Counted from the stretch's first letter, positions 16,307 through 24,482 are shown. The stretch is 64,000 bases of DNA from JBAYGJ01 sp041666685 (GCA_041666685.1 JBAYGJ010000001.1:1-64000), one strand, 5' to 3'. The notes: generated from the letters alone by a model not told the origin. Program-made: numbers and translations.

Positions 16307-17896
16307 TTACTCATGAAAACGGTAGATTGAAATATTGCCGCTATTGTACACCCTCGATATAAACGGGAGTGCCCCAATATCCTGATATCCGGATTCTTTC
16401 TCCAGGGGGCCATAGACGATATATGTTATCCCGTTCTCTTGCAGCAGCTGCTTTTTATGATCTTCGGAACCTACGTTGGAATAAAAATCCTCAACTACTT
16501 TTTTTTTCTCAAAAGCCCGTGGCGTTTGATAAGTATGTCCAAAAAATGAAGTTACGCCGGCAACGCCGGGGGCTAGATTGCTGTATGTATAACTGGCGAG
16601 TAAAATGGAATCCGTTTGCTTATTTTGATTCAACCAATACATCGACTGCATGACATTTTCAGGGATGAAATATGGCTGGGAGTGCGAACGGAATAAGCGC
16701 ACGTCCAAATCCATGACAAACCAATTCGTGCAACTCAGTAAAATGAAACCCAGGAATAGAATAATCCTGCTTTTTTGACGGACCCATGCAAGTGACAATT
16801 CGTAAATAAAAAGTAAGCCACTGACAGATAAGATAGTTAATGGCATGTGCAAGCCCTCAATAAATTTACGCTGTAAATCCGGCAGAAAGGGCTGATACAA
16901 TAAAAATACGCATATAATAACCCAAATCACCAAAATCAGCATGTGCTCTTGGCGCTTTTTTATCGCCTGCCAAATTCCGCACAGTGCCAGAGGAACCAAA
17001 AATCCATATCCATAAAGGTATACTATTGGCGGCGGCGACCGGAAATCCATGGCACCAAGCCAATCGTCGTAAATACTGCCATGCGAAAAAACGAAAAATA
17101 AATATCCCAGCGAAACCAATCCATAGGGAAAAAGCATCCAGAATTTCCTGAAATCGATACCCTGCCTGTTTTCTTGACGGACAAAATAATAGGCAATGCA
17201 CATGAACGCCAACATCCCCACGAGCAGACTGATATAAAAATGTGAAATTACCAGGACGGCGAAAGAAATGCCGGTCAAATGGACAAACCATGATCTCCCT
17301 GTCTTCTGAAATAATATTATCCCTAACAAAGCGAGCAGGCTTAACGTCATGCTAAACAGAAGCAATGGCGACTCATAGATGGTCAAAAAAGTAATGGCAT
17401 CTGACATCCAATTATCACTCGAAGCAATGATAGAATTGAACATCCAGCCCAGACCGGAACTGCTTACCAGCAACAGAAGGGTGTACAGACGGATTTTTTT
17501 TGAGGGGAAAAACACGGCGATAAAGCAATAAGCGATAAAAATAAAAACCAGAGCAGTAAGTATGCGCAGGATATGATAAACAATAATATTCGGCAAACTA
17601 AAGATCCCAGCCAGCCATCCGCCCACTAGAAACAATGGGTGGAAAATTACATTTGCCTGGTTTTCTGTTGCATACAAATTCTTGAACAAAAGGTGTCCTT
17701 CCCGCGCCTGCTCCATCCAGGCCAGGTAGGTATAGGTATCTCCCCTGTTGATATGGTGGATACCGGTGAAATCCATATTTGCCGGTGCACTCATTGCCCC
17801 GAAAATATACGGGACGCAACTGACCGCGACAGTCACGACTGCCACGATCGCCACACGATACCACTCGTGCCGTTCAATATGTAAGAAGGAAAACAT
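16307..17896 (-). CDS. Polytopic membrane protein, GT-C glycosyltransferase-like
   Basis: 529 aa with ~10-12 transmembrane helices over residues 10-420 and a short extracytoplasmic C-terminal domain. An early acidic loop (NRGDTYTYLAWMEQ) and the C-terminal pattern MYWLNQNKQTDSILLASYTY, FFGHTYQTP and ENGITYIVYGP resemble GT-C type lipid-linked-sugar transferases. I infer transfer of sugars from a polyprenyl carrier, possibly onto the surface proteins encoded next. I start at ATG 17896: the frame stays open upstream, but that part runs through the preceding gene's terminator. A TATACT box ends 7 nt before the ATG, so the message may be leaderless. Confidence 0.65.
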   Translation of the reverse strand: MFSFLHIERHEWYRVAIVAVVTVAVSCVPYIFGAMSAPANMDFTGIHHINRGDTYTYLAWMEQAREGHLLFKNLYATENQANVIFHPLFLVGGWLAGIFSLPNIIVYHILRILTALVFIFIAYCFIAVFFPSKKIRLYTLLLLVSSSGLGWMFNSIIASSDNWMSDAITFLTIYESPLLLFSMTLSLLALLGIILFQKTGRSWFVHLTGISFAVLVISHFYISLLVGMLAFMCIAYYFVRQENRQGIDFRKFWMLFPYGLVSLGYLFFVFSHGSIYDDWLGAMDFRSPPPIVYLYGYGFLVPLALCGIWQAIKKRQEHMLILVIWVIICVFLLYQPFLPDLQRKFIEGLHMPLTILSVSGLLFIYELSLAWVRQKSRIILFLGFILLSCTNWFVMDLDVRLFRSHSQPYFIPENVMQSMYWLNQNKQTDSILLASYTYSNLAPGVAGVTSFFGHTYQTPRAFEKKKVVEDFYSNVGSEDHKKQLLQENGITYIVYGPLEKESGYQDIGALPFISRVYNSGNISIYRFHE

Positions 17897-17900
17897 ATGA

Positions 17901-17910
17901 TTCAGTATAA
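17901..17910 (-). promoter_or_regulatory. Possible leaderless promoter of the GT-C-like gene
   Basis: GTTATACT lies on the minus strand with the -10 hexamer TATACT 7 nt upstream of ATG 17896. No good -35 is visible (T-rich only). Transcription would start at or next to the A of the start codon. Confidence 0.4.
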
Positions 17911-17923
17911 CGCATTTTCGGAT

Positions 17924-17959
17924 AAAAAAAGAGAGAGTCACGGAAACCGCAACTCTCTC
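17924..17959 (-). terminator. Intrinsic terminator of the dockerin/membrane gene
   Basis: Minus strand GAGAGAGT (17959-17952) pairs with ACTCTCTC (17938-17931), 8 bp, followed by T7. Confidence 0.85.
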
Positions 17960-17982
17960 GCATTGTATGGAACAAACGGGGT

Positions 17983-19707
17983 TTAGACCGTCATATCCAT
18001 CACACGAAATACATGGCCCCACTGCGGGAGGTCATAATGGTACAGACTGAGCGTCTTCACCATCTGGCCATCTGCAGGGAGCGGAAAGATCAACGTAGCT
18101 GAGAACGGCGAATTGAGCGGAAGCTCATACTTGCCGTCCAGAGCCAGTCCGCCGTCCACGCTGGCGATCGGAAGCTTGTTGTTCCGGTCATCAACGAGAT
18201 ACGTGCTTGAACTGACACTGGCCGCTTCCGGTGTCGGATGCGACCGCAGCCACTCCACCCGGACGCGTATATCCTTGTCAGTCACCTCGATTTCCTTGAC
18301 GGAAAAAGAGAAGAATGACATCGCGTCAGGCGACGTGGCACTGATAGCTGTCTGTTTAGGAACAGCGGGCCCGGAAACTTGTCCAGTATTGACGGAATCC
18401 GGTACCGATTGCTGAGTAGGCATGGCCGCTAGAGTTGCAGCCTGCCCTCTGGGTTTCGGTGTCCCCAGCCATCTGGCTTTGACTGGTTTTGGGCCAGTCT
18501 TGCCCATGAAGCGGCTAAAATACACCGTATCGGAGCCATTCGACAGCCCGTCCCCATTGACATCAGCGTATCTCCTGTCTGCCTGCGGAAACAATGTTGA
18601 ATCCGCGAGTGCATCCTTGAGATACTTCATGTCAACCGAATCGCCTCGTTTGTTCCCGTTGACATCCCAAAAATAGGTGTCATCAGTACTCAAACGATAC
18701 ACGCCTACGATGGTATTGCCGTATTCATGCGTCTGCTCCATTACCGAAGCCTGCATATCAGCGGGTACCATCCACTGGAAACCCACCATCGCCAGATACA
18801 CGAACAGGTTGGAAACCGCCGCAGTATTGAGGACCTTGCGGATCCCCTCTTTACGGATCCCGAACAGGCCCAGCGAAAGCACAATGACCATGATGGACAT
18901 GTATGCTAACTGGCTCTGAGTATCGGCCCAGACCCGAAACATAAGGGCAGATACCATCAATGAGACCGGCCAGCACAGGACCACGATGTAGTCAGCGATG
19001 AACTTACCGAACGTTTTCTGTGCTTCCGTCTGCTTCGAGAAAAACCGGGCCACGACGCTGATCGGCCAAAAAACAATGGCGAGCAGAGCCATACTGGTAA
19101 TGACGGCCAGTATGGCAAAGTACATCATCCAGGGCTGTGCGTTCGGCAGATACGAAATGCCGAGGATCACGCCGCCCACGACCATCAATACCAGTAATGG
19201 GGCGACCAGAATATGCGCGAGGCGCGACATGATCGACCAAATGAAAAGGCCGAGAAGTATCACCACGAACATCAGATACCCGATCCAGCCGGCAACAACG
19301 ATCAGCCAGAGGACCAGCGACATACAGATACCGATACCGCCTAATATGATCAACCAGCGATACAAATGCTGAAGATCAAACAGGCGGCGGGCGGCGGTTA
19401 CGATCAGGCTGTCATTCTGGCCTCTTGCAGAACAGGGTGTCCAGGTATTGAGCATGGTTCGGATCTCAGACGCCTTCGTTTCCCCCCAACCCCAGGCAAA
19501 CATACCGCCTTTCAGTATGTAACTGAGGATGAGCAAGAACGCTCCGTAGAAAGTCTGGTTGCGGTTCACGACCGAACCCAGTCCGATGAGGGCGAACACG
19601 TCCTCAATGCGACTGATAGGCTTTTCGTGCAAAGCTTCGTCGACCTTGCGGATCGACCCGGTAAACTTTGCCCACAAGCTCTGTTTCTCTGAATTTGTAT
19701 CAGACAT
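17983..19707 (-). CDS. Polytopic membrane protein with dockerin-like Ca-binding repeat and C-terminal beta domain
   Basis: 574 aa. Residues ~45-310 contain about 7-8 transmembrane helices. Residues ~345-405 hold two dockerin-type half-repeats, DVNGNKRGDSVDMKYL and DVNGDGLSNGSDTVYF, with the D-x-N-G-x-x-x-x-x-D calcium loop spacing. After a Pro/Gln/Ser-rich linker, residues ~450-574 look all-beta and may be a cohesin- or Ig-like domain (SFSVKEIEVTDKDIRVRVEW). GGAG lies 8 nt before the ATG. It follows 19722-20873 by 14 nt in the same operon. A dockerin in a multi-pass membrane protein suggests docking of another envelope protein; the partner is unknown. Confidence 0.65.
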   Translation of the reverse strand: MSDTNSEKQSLWAKFTGSIRKVDEALHEKPISRIEDVFALIGLGSVVNRNQTFYGAFLLILSYILKGGMFAWGWGETKASEIRTMLNTWTPCSARGQNDSLIVTAARRLFDLQHLYRWLIILGGIGICMSLVLWLIVVAGWIGYLMFVVILLGLFIWSIMSRLAHILVAPLLVLMVVGGVILGISYLPNAQPWMMYFAILAVITSMALLAIVFWPISVVARFFSKQTEAQKTFGKFIADYIVVLCWPVSLMVSALMFRVWADTQSQLAYMSIMVIVLSLGLFGIRKEGIRKVLNTAAVSNLFVYLAMVGFQWMVPADMQASVMEQTHEYGNTIVGVYRLSTDDTYFWDVNGNKRGDSVDMKYLKDALADSTLFPQADRRYADVNGDGLSNGSDTVYFSRFMGKTGPKPVKARWLGTPKPRGQAATLAAMPTQQSVPDSVNTGQVSGPAVPKQTAISATSPDAMSFFSFSVKEIEVTDKDIRVRVEWLRSHPTPEAASVSSSTYLVDDRNNKLPIASVDGGLALDGKYELPLNSPFSATLIFPLPADGQMVKTLSLYHYDLPQWGHVFRVMDMTV

Positions 19708-19721
19708 GATAATCTCCTACA

Positions 19722-20873
19722 TCAGTGTACCGTGTTTGTGTTGAGAACGTCAGCAAGACTCCTGAAAAGCGGCGCAATGCCACTCAACCGTGGGTCGCTG
19801 CTGACAACTTCCACCGCTTTGTCCGCGAGTGTCTTGCCCGCTTTCCGGTCACGTTCATGACCTTCATCACGACTCTTGCGCCACTTTGCATAGAGCTCCT
19901 CAATGAAAGACGTTTTATCGCCTTCATCAGGAACCTGCTGGGGCAGCGTAATGCCGAGCAGTGAGGCCATCAATTCATGAGAGGAAAACCCGCTGAACCG
20001 CGTGAAATCCTCAACCAGCCACCCAGCCATCCTTTGGAGGACCAGCTGGTACTGGCCGGTTTTGTCCTTGGCAAAGACCGCCAAGAACGCGATGATCCGA
20101 TCCCTGACCGCGGCATCGTCGATGCTCATGATGACCGTGAGTACAGACGACTCTTTGTTGGCCGGGGTGACATGCTCTGCTTCTTTTTCATCCGACAGGA
20201 AACCCATATCGTTGAAAATTCCGAAGAGTACACTCCAGTCCTTGCCGCTAACCGGGTTGCGGGGCAATCGCTGCAGAATCTGGCCGATCTGCTGCGGCTT
20301 CATGCTGGCAAACATGGCTTCCAAACGTCTCCGTTTGGCGTCGGACAACTCCTGCAAACCGGCGTAGAACGTCGTGAGCTGGGCGTCGTCCAACTGCATC
20401 ACGAATAGCGCAAAATTGCTAAACGTATCCGCAGTCACGGCAGCCTGTCCGGACAGCTTCTGTGAAATCTCCCGTTCCAAATTCCCAAAATCACGCTCAC
20501 CAAACCTGATACCGGTCGGGGTTGGTTTTGCCGCCAGTCGTTTCAGGGCTTCACTGACTGATGTAGGAATTTTCGCCAGGAAATCCTCACCAATCCCGCG
20601 CAGCTGCGCCGGTAGAATTGGTTTAATCGAACTGGCTAAAATCTGTAGGCTAGTAACGAGCATGGCCTGCGTTTGGGCCGGATGCTTCTGAGCCGCCACG
20701 ATCAGCCTCTGGGCTAATTGCGGATGACTTCTCTCGATCTGATCGATCACGAAGTCGACCATGAGGTCAGCGAATTTCATTGCTCCGAAATCCGTCATGA
20801 CTCCCAAGTTCTTCTCCAGCGCGTCGAATATACCCGCTGGATTAGATTTTTTTTGCTTGTCATTGTCAGGCAT
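19722..20873 (-). CDS. Alpha-helical protein of unknown function, partner of the dockerin membrane gene
   Basis: 383 aa, almost entirely helical, without a signal peptide or transmembrane helix; rich in Leu/Ala/Gln with a charged C-terminal stretch (KWRKSRDEGHERDRKAGK). No family recognised. The start is set at ATG 20873, with AGGAGGT 7 nt upstream; a GTG three codons earlier is inside the SD region. Repeated phrases such as LAQRLIVAAQKHPAQTQ and QIGQILQRLP suggest a helical-repeat scaffold, which is inference only. First gene of a two-gene operon with 17983-19707, preceded by an unusually long structured leader. Confidence 0.7.
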   Translation of the reverse strand: MPDNDKQKKSNPAGIFDALEKNLGVMTDFGAMKFADLMVDFVIDQIERSHPQLAQRLIVAAQKHPAQTQAMLVTSLQILASSIKPILPAQLRGIGEDFLAKIPTSVSEALKRLAAKPTPTGIRFGERDFGNLEREISQKLSGQAAVTADTFSNFALFVMQLDDAQLTTFYAGLQELSDAKRRRLEAMFASMKPQQIGQILQRLPRNPVSGKDWSVLFGIFNDMGFLSDEKEAEHVTPANKESSVLTVIMSIDDAAVRDRIIAFLAVFAKDKTGQYQLVLQRMAGWLVEDFTRFSGFSSHELMASLLGITLPQQVPDEGDKTSFIEELYAKWRKSRDEGHERDRKAGKTLADKAVEVVSSDPRLSGIAPLFRSLADVLNTNTVH

Positions 20874-21107
20874 GCAACTCACCTCCTTCAGGAGTGTTGA
20901 TTGTTATCTGAGATTTTTTTGGATTGGGTGATCTCAAACACCTCGAGTTTTTCATACTCGCGTGCATATAGCACCTACCTTTCTTCTTTTTCACTCCCAC
21001 ATGTGGGGTGAGTTGGTTTATGATTGACAGTTATTATTTCGAGTTAGTTGTCAAAGATCATACTGATCTCAGACTATGATTTTCGGCTAAAAAGCTTCCG
21101 ACCATAG
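20874..21107 (-). promoter_or_regulatory. Structured ~235-nt 5' leader of the 20873 operon
   Basis: In transcript order this stretch holds AGATCA/TGATCT (21069-21055), a CCCACATGTGGG palindrome with flanking pairing (21011-20991), CGAGT/ACTCG (around 20962-20946), TGAGAT/ATCTCA (around 20937-20908), and CTCC-TGAA-GGAG (20894-20883), whose 3' arm is the SD itself. The leader could act as a translational switch; the ligand or protein is unknown. Confidence 0.45.
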
Positions 21108-21113
21108 CCGGTC

Positions 21114-21142
21114 ATACTAGTACATATTGGCCAATTTGTCAA
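21114..21142 (-). promoter_or_regulatory. Promoter of the 20873-17983 operon
   Basis: Minus-strand TTGACA (21142-21137), 17-nt spacer, TAGTAT (21119-21114). The hexamers are the same as those of the promoter at 4206. Confidence 0.7.
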
Positions 21143-21176
21143 GGGGTAATATCAACACATTCGGCAATACTCAGCG

Positions 21177-21204
21177 TTGACCCTGAGCGAAGCCGAAGGG
21201 TCAA
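21177..21204. repeat. Perfect inverted repeat of the GAGCGAAGCCGA element
   Basis: TTGACCCT (21177-21184) and AGGGTCAA (21197-21204) flank GAGCGAAGCCGA. A degenerate relative lies at 11-36. It sits between the csrA terminator and the neighbouring promoter, as expected for an interspersed intergenic palindrome. Confidence 0.7.
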
Positions 21205-21211
21205 CACGATA

Positions 21212-21241
21212 AAAAAATCCCTCGCTGGTTAAACAAGGGAC
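21212..21241 (-). terminator. Intrinsic terminator of csrA
   Basis: Minus strand TCCCT (21241-21237) pairs with AGGGA (21222-21218) around a 14-nt loop, followed by T7 (21217-21211). Confidence 0.65.
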
Positions 21242-21277
21242 GGGTATCGGCAACGGATTACCGATAAAAAGGCTGTA

Positions 21278-21538
21278 TCAGCCTTGCTGTCCGGAAGTAT
21301 CAGGACGAATCTTTCCTCTGATGAGATCAACAGTTTCAGCGAGGTCGCCCTGCCCAGTTTTTGAGGCTTTGCGATTCTCCTCCTGAATCTTGATGTAGAT
21401 CTCCTCACGATGGACAACCACGTCGTCCGGCGCCTCGATTCCCAAACGGACCTGACGTCCGCGGATACCGAGCACTGCCACCCTGATTCTGTCTCCAATG
21501 GTTATCGATTCCCCTAACTTCCGTGTTAAAATGAGCAT
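21278..21538 (-). CDS. csrA: Carbon storage regulator CsrA (RNA-binding translational regulator)
   Basis: Homodimeric RNA-binding protein that blocks SD sites at GGA motifs. The first ~55 residues are fully typical: MLILTRKLGESITIGD, RLGIEAP and VHREEIY with the RNA-contacting Arg at position 44. The protein is 86 aa, longer than the usual 60-70, with an extra polar C-terminal tail. The start is ATG 21538; AAGGAGAAGG lies just upstream. It has its own promoter and terminator. The SD itself contains two GGA/AGG elements, so autoregulation is possible. The neighbouring operon has an SD-sequestering hairpin in its leader and is a natural candidate target. Confidence 0.95.
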   Translation of the reverse strand: MLILTRKLGESITIGDRIRVAVLGIRGRQVRLGIEAPDDVVVHREEIYIKIQEENRKASKTGQGDLAETVDLIRGKIRPDTSGQQG

Positions 21539-21584
21539 GACCTTCTCCTTACGCAACAGGCACAAAAAAATACAACGTTTCGGT

Positions 21585-21613
21585 AATATAACAGATAGCC
21601 CGGCTTTATGCAA
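21585..21613 (-). promoter_or_regulatory. csrA promoter
   Basis: Minus-strand TTGCAT (21613-21608), 17-nt spacer, TATATT (21590-21585) preceded by TGT (extended -10). It starts within 5 nt of the stop codon of the upstream gene. Confidence 0.7.
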
Positions 21614-21616
21614 GCG

Positions 21617-22474
21617 TTATTCGGTACTTATTGTATTACCATCAGAAACCATTACAATATCGCCTCCGACATCGGTGCGCAATATCATGGATCCGATATG
21701 TTCCAGGCGTTTCATAGTTGATAGGTGGGGGTGGCCGTATGAATTCCCGGCACCTACGGAAACGACGGCGTATTCAGGATATACGGCTTGTAAAAACTCC
21801 GGCGATGACGAATATCGGCTGCCATGATGTCCGACCTTGAGTACGTCGCTCCCGATATCAATTCTTTGCTGCAGAACGATCTTTTCCACATCTTGTGGTG
21901 CATCGCCGGTAAATAGGAAAGAGACGTTCTGATATACCAACCGGCTCACCACAGAAGTTTCATTCAGATCCTTTGCACCGGCGACCGAGTCATAACTGAT
22001 CGGATACAAGATATCCATGGTCACGGTACCGAATGAATATTTCTTTCCGGCAAACACAATATTGACCGGAATGTTCTTGCGCTGAGCCGCGTCCTGCCAC
22101 GCCAGGCAGCCTGGCGAGCCGTCACCGACCCCGCTCCAGATGACCTGCCCAACACCGTACCGTTCCAGTACGGCAGCCAGTCCCCCTTCGTGGTCAGCGT
22201 GGCAGTGGGTCAGCAGCACCAGATCAATATGGCGGTCATAAAATGGCAAAACCTGTCCGAGTTCGGACAACACGGTCGTATCGGGTCCTGCGTCTATGAG
22301 AATATTCTGGTGCGACGGCGTACGGATAAGCGCGGCATCTCCCTGGCCGACATCAAAAAAAACAACACGCAAATCAGTTTTGTATTGGTCATGACAATAA
22401 AGGCAAGCCAGGAGTAACCCGGCGCACACGGTACCAGATAACCATACAACTAACTTGTTACGCTTTGATTTCAT
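21617..22474 (-). CDS. ComEC C-terminal metallo-beta-lactamase-like part (split gene)
   Basis: About 285 aa. One N-terminal transmembrane helix (residues ~8-25) is followed by a metallo-beta-lactamase-fold nuclease domain: VVFFDVGQGDAALI, the metal motif THCHADHEGG, FTGDAPQDVE and KVGHHGSRYSSS. In most bacteria this domain is the C-terminus of ComEC and degrades the non-transported DNA strand during uptake. Here it is a separate gene overlapping the end of the channel gene by 17 nt in another frame (ATG 22474; ATG 22483 is an alternative). No SD is seen, so translational coupling is likely. Since both halves are intact, the split looks functional rather than a broken gene. Confidence 0.85.
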   Translation of the reverse strand: MKSKRNKLVVWLSGTVCAGLLLACLYCHDQYKTDLRVVFFDVGQGDAALIRTPSHQNILIDAGPDTTVLSELGQVLPFYDRHIDLVLLTHCHADHEGGLAAVLERYGVGQVIWSGVGDGSPGCLAWQDAAQRKNIPVNIVFAGKKYSFGTVTMDILYPISYDSVAGAKDLNETSVVSRLVYQNVSFLFTGDAPQDVEKIVLQQRIDIGSDVLKVGHHGSRYSSSPEFLQAVYPEYAVVSVGAGNSYGHPHLSTMKRLEHIGSMILRTDVGGDIVMVSDGNTISTE

Positions 22475-23969
22475 GGGTTGCATGCTGACGATATCTAGCA
22501 TATAGTATCCCGGCCACCAAGGATGCATACCACGCCACCGGCCAGATCCATGACATCCGGGTAACGGTAATGGACGCATACTGAAAACCGGAAAATAATT
22601 CCGTGACGCTTACGATATATCTCAGTACCAGGCCGACCAGCCACCCTACCCACTGTCCGAGCGGCAGCCAAATCATTGCCAGTACGGTAGCGCCAAACCC
22701 GATCCCCATAGTCAATGAAATTACCGGGACGACCAGCATGTTGACTATGGGCGCCACTACGGATAACCGTCCAAACTGGTACGCAATAAGGGGCGCGGTA
22801 AAAAAAATTGCCGAAAGTGTCGCGGCCAGAGTAGAACTCAGCCAGCCGGGAAGTATCGGGTGCTTGAACCATTTTTCAAAAATCGGAGACAAATATAGTA
22901 AGCCAAGCGTGGCAAGGAACGACAGCTGGAAACCAGAGTCGAACATCAGCACCAGCGGGTTTATTAATACCATCGCGGTGGCAGCTAGCAACAGGACATT
23001 CGTAATCCTGCTCAATCGTCCCAATCCGCGCCCCAGCAGTACCAATCCGCCCATGACCCCTGCCCGTACTGCCGATGCTTGGGCGCCGGTCATGACCACA
23101 AACAATGCGATCGCTGCGCACGATACAAAAAAACTCATCCGGCGAGGCAAAGAAATCCTCTGGGTCAAAGCGGATAATGCCACGGCAATAATCGTTATGT
23201 TGAAACCGGACAGGGCTACGATATGCGTAATGCCTGTCCGGTTGAAACCGTCCATGAGGCTTACTGGCATGGCTTTTTTCGCGCCAAGCAATATGCCGCC
23301 CAGCAGCGACGAGAAAGGTTCCGGTAAAATTTCCTGCATCGCCCGGATAAATCGATTTTTTATACCAAGCAGTCCGGCCATACACCAGTTACCGTGCCCC
23401 CGGCCGCGCAGCACCACCGACACTGGCCGATAACATACTGAACGAATCTCGTATCTCGACAAATATGCTCCATAGTCAAAAACCCGGCTTGAACCGTCAT
23501 CCAGGGCAATACGCCCGGGAGTTTCGATCTCGCAGGTTATCTCCAGGAGGTTGCCGTATTGATAGGCCGGATACATCGGTACGGTCATAAGCACCAGGCC
23601 GGAGATGCGGCTGCCACTACCCATTGTTAATGCCTCTATGGATAACTTCACGCTGTCCTGACGCACATCGGGCTCACTGGAAATCATGCCGAGAAAACGA
23701 ACAGTTCGCCCATTATAAAAATCAATGTCTGTTTGTATCGGATCATGTACGGTCAATTGAATCCTAAAAATTCCGCTGATAAAAAATAATACGCATAAAC
23801 ATAGTAATCGCATTAATCTCTGCGACCAAAAAACACATACTAAAACAACAGACGCCCCGGCCAGCATAACAAGTACCGTCCGGGGCACACTGACTAACGT
23901 ACCTACACCTACGCCAGCGCAAAAACTAAGGCAAACGCAAAGGAATATTTTTGACCGACTTAATGCCAT
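22458..23969 (-). CDS. comEC: ComEC/Rec2 DNA-uptake channel, membrane part
   Basis: 503 aa. Residues ~5-75 contain N-terminal helices. Residues ~85-200 form the extracytoplasmic OB-like domain (DUF4131 type). From ~215 the Competence domain follows: LLGGILLGAKKAMPVSLMDGFNRTGITHIVALSGFNITII and TGAQASAVRAGVMGG, with about eight helices. It forms the inner-membrane pore for single-stranded DNA during natural transformation. ATG 23969 follows GGAAGG. The nuclease domain normally fused to this protein is encoded by the next, overlapping gene. Confidence 0.9.
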   Translation of the reverse strand: MALSRSKIFLCVCLSFCAGVGVGTLVSVPRTVLVMLAGASVVLVCVFWSQRLMRLLCLCVLFFISGIFRIQLTVHDPIQTDIDFYNGRTVRFLGMISSEPDVRQDSVKLSIEALTMGSGSRISGLVLMTVPMYPAYQYGNLLEITCEIETPGRIALDDGSSRVFDYGAYLSRYEIRSVCYRPVSVVLRGRGHGNWCMAGLLGIKNRFIRAMQEILPEPFSSLLGGILLGAKKAMPVSLMDGFNRTGITHIVALSGFNITIIAVALSALTQRISLPRRMSFFVSCAAIALFVVMTGAQASAVRAGVMGGLVLLGRGLGRLSRITNVLLLAATAMVLINPLVLMFDSGFQLSFLATLGLLYLSPIFEKWFKHPILPGWLSSTLAATLSAIFFTAPLIAYQFGRLSVVAPIVNMLVVPVISLTMGIGFGATVLAMIWLPLGQWVGWLVGLVLRYIVSVTELFSGFQYASITVTRMSWIWPVAWYASLVAGILYARYRQHATHEIKA

Positions 23970-24008
23970 AAAAACCTTCCGCACATTAATGGGAAGGTTA
24001 TTGCCTAT

Positions 24009-24036
24009 AGCCTATCATATTGCCCAATAGTGTCAA
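24009..24036 (-). promoter_or_regulatory. Possible comEC promoter
   Basis: Minus-strand TTGACA (24036-24031), 16-nt spacer, TAGGCT (24014-24009). The -35 overlaps the T tract of the preceding terminator. The -10 is weak. Confidence 0.4.
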
Positions 24037-24069
24037 ATAAAAAAGGCAGAGACCACGTGAATCTCCGCC
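24036..24069 (-). terminator. Intrinsic terminator of the zinc-ribbon gene
   Basis: Minus strand GGCGGAGA (24069-24062) pairs with TCTCTGCC (24052-24045) with one mismatch, followed by a T run. Confidence 0.8.
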
Positions 24070-24094
24070 CGTAAATAATAGAACATACCACTGA

Positions 24095-24412
24095 TTATGG
24101 CCTGGTACCGAATGGTCCAGCGTACTGGCCCTGCTTCAGCTGCCGCCCGCGACGATTTATCAACACCGTTCCAGACTGATGCAAAGGGTGCCCCGCCAAT
24201 CGAAATTTGAACTGACCGACAGTCCCGAAAATCGGTTCAAAAACACCATCCTCTTCGAGATGGACGACCTTGCATTTCGTGCAAAGCCCGATTTTTCTGG
24301 GCTTGCTCTGTTGCACTTTACCGATGATCTCGACTGTCCCGTCACAGCCTGCCTCAGACATGCAGACGAAGTCAGTCTCGGACAGTTTCGGTTTGGCGGT
24401 TGAACTGGGCAT
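24095..24412 (-). CDS. Small zinc-ribbon-like protein, unknown function
   Basis: 105 aa starting at ATG 24412 with GGAAGG upstream. Two Cys pairs, FVCMSEAGC (C-x5-C) near residue 18 and GLCTKC (C-x2-C) near residue 43, suggest a zinc ribbon. The C-terminus is basic (NRRGRQLKQGQYAG). No signal peptide, so probably cytoplasmic and nucleic-acid or protein binding. Monocistronic, preceded by a leader of over 250 nt with a strong hairpin and a terminator-like element, which implies regulated expression. The 36-codon reading frame at 24482-24372 overlaps its start. Confidence 0.6.
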   Translation of the reverse strand: MPSSTAKPKLSETDFVCMSEAGCDGTVEIIGKVQQSKPRKIGLCTKCKVVHLEEDGVFEPIFGTVGQFKFRLAGHPLHQSGTVLINRRGRQLKQGQYAGPFGTRP

Positions 24413-24482
24413 ACGTAATCCTTCCTTTACTTTGCATGTTTCGAAGCTTATCAAAGGACGCTGAAAACATAGATCGTTGCAT
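24372..24482 (-). CDS. Candidate 36-aa small ORF overlapping the zinc-ribbon gene
   Basis: ATG 24482 follows AAGGAGGAG (24493-24485), the best SD of the region, and reads 36 codons (MQRSMFSASFDKLRNM...) to TGA at 24374-24372. It therefore crosses the zinc-ribbon start in another frame. It may be a leader peptide coupling translation. It is short and has no recognised homologue, so it could also be chance. Confidence 0.35.
   Translation of the reverse strand: MQRSMFSASFDKLRNMQSKGRITYAQFNRQTETVRD

Noticed and set aside
17897..18022. N-terminal extension of the GT-C-like protein to 18022
   Set aside because: It would translate through the terminator hairpin of the preceding gene and overlap its coding end; the -10 box lies just before ATG 17896.
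22603..23433. 276-codon plus-strand frame opposite comEC
   Set aside because: Antisense of the Competence domain; Ser/Thr/Pro-rich composition typical of shadow frames of membrane proteins.
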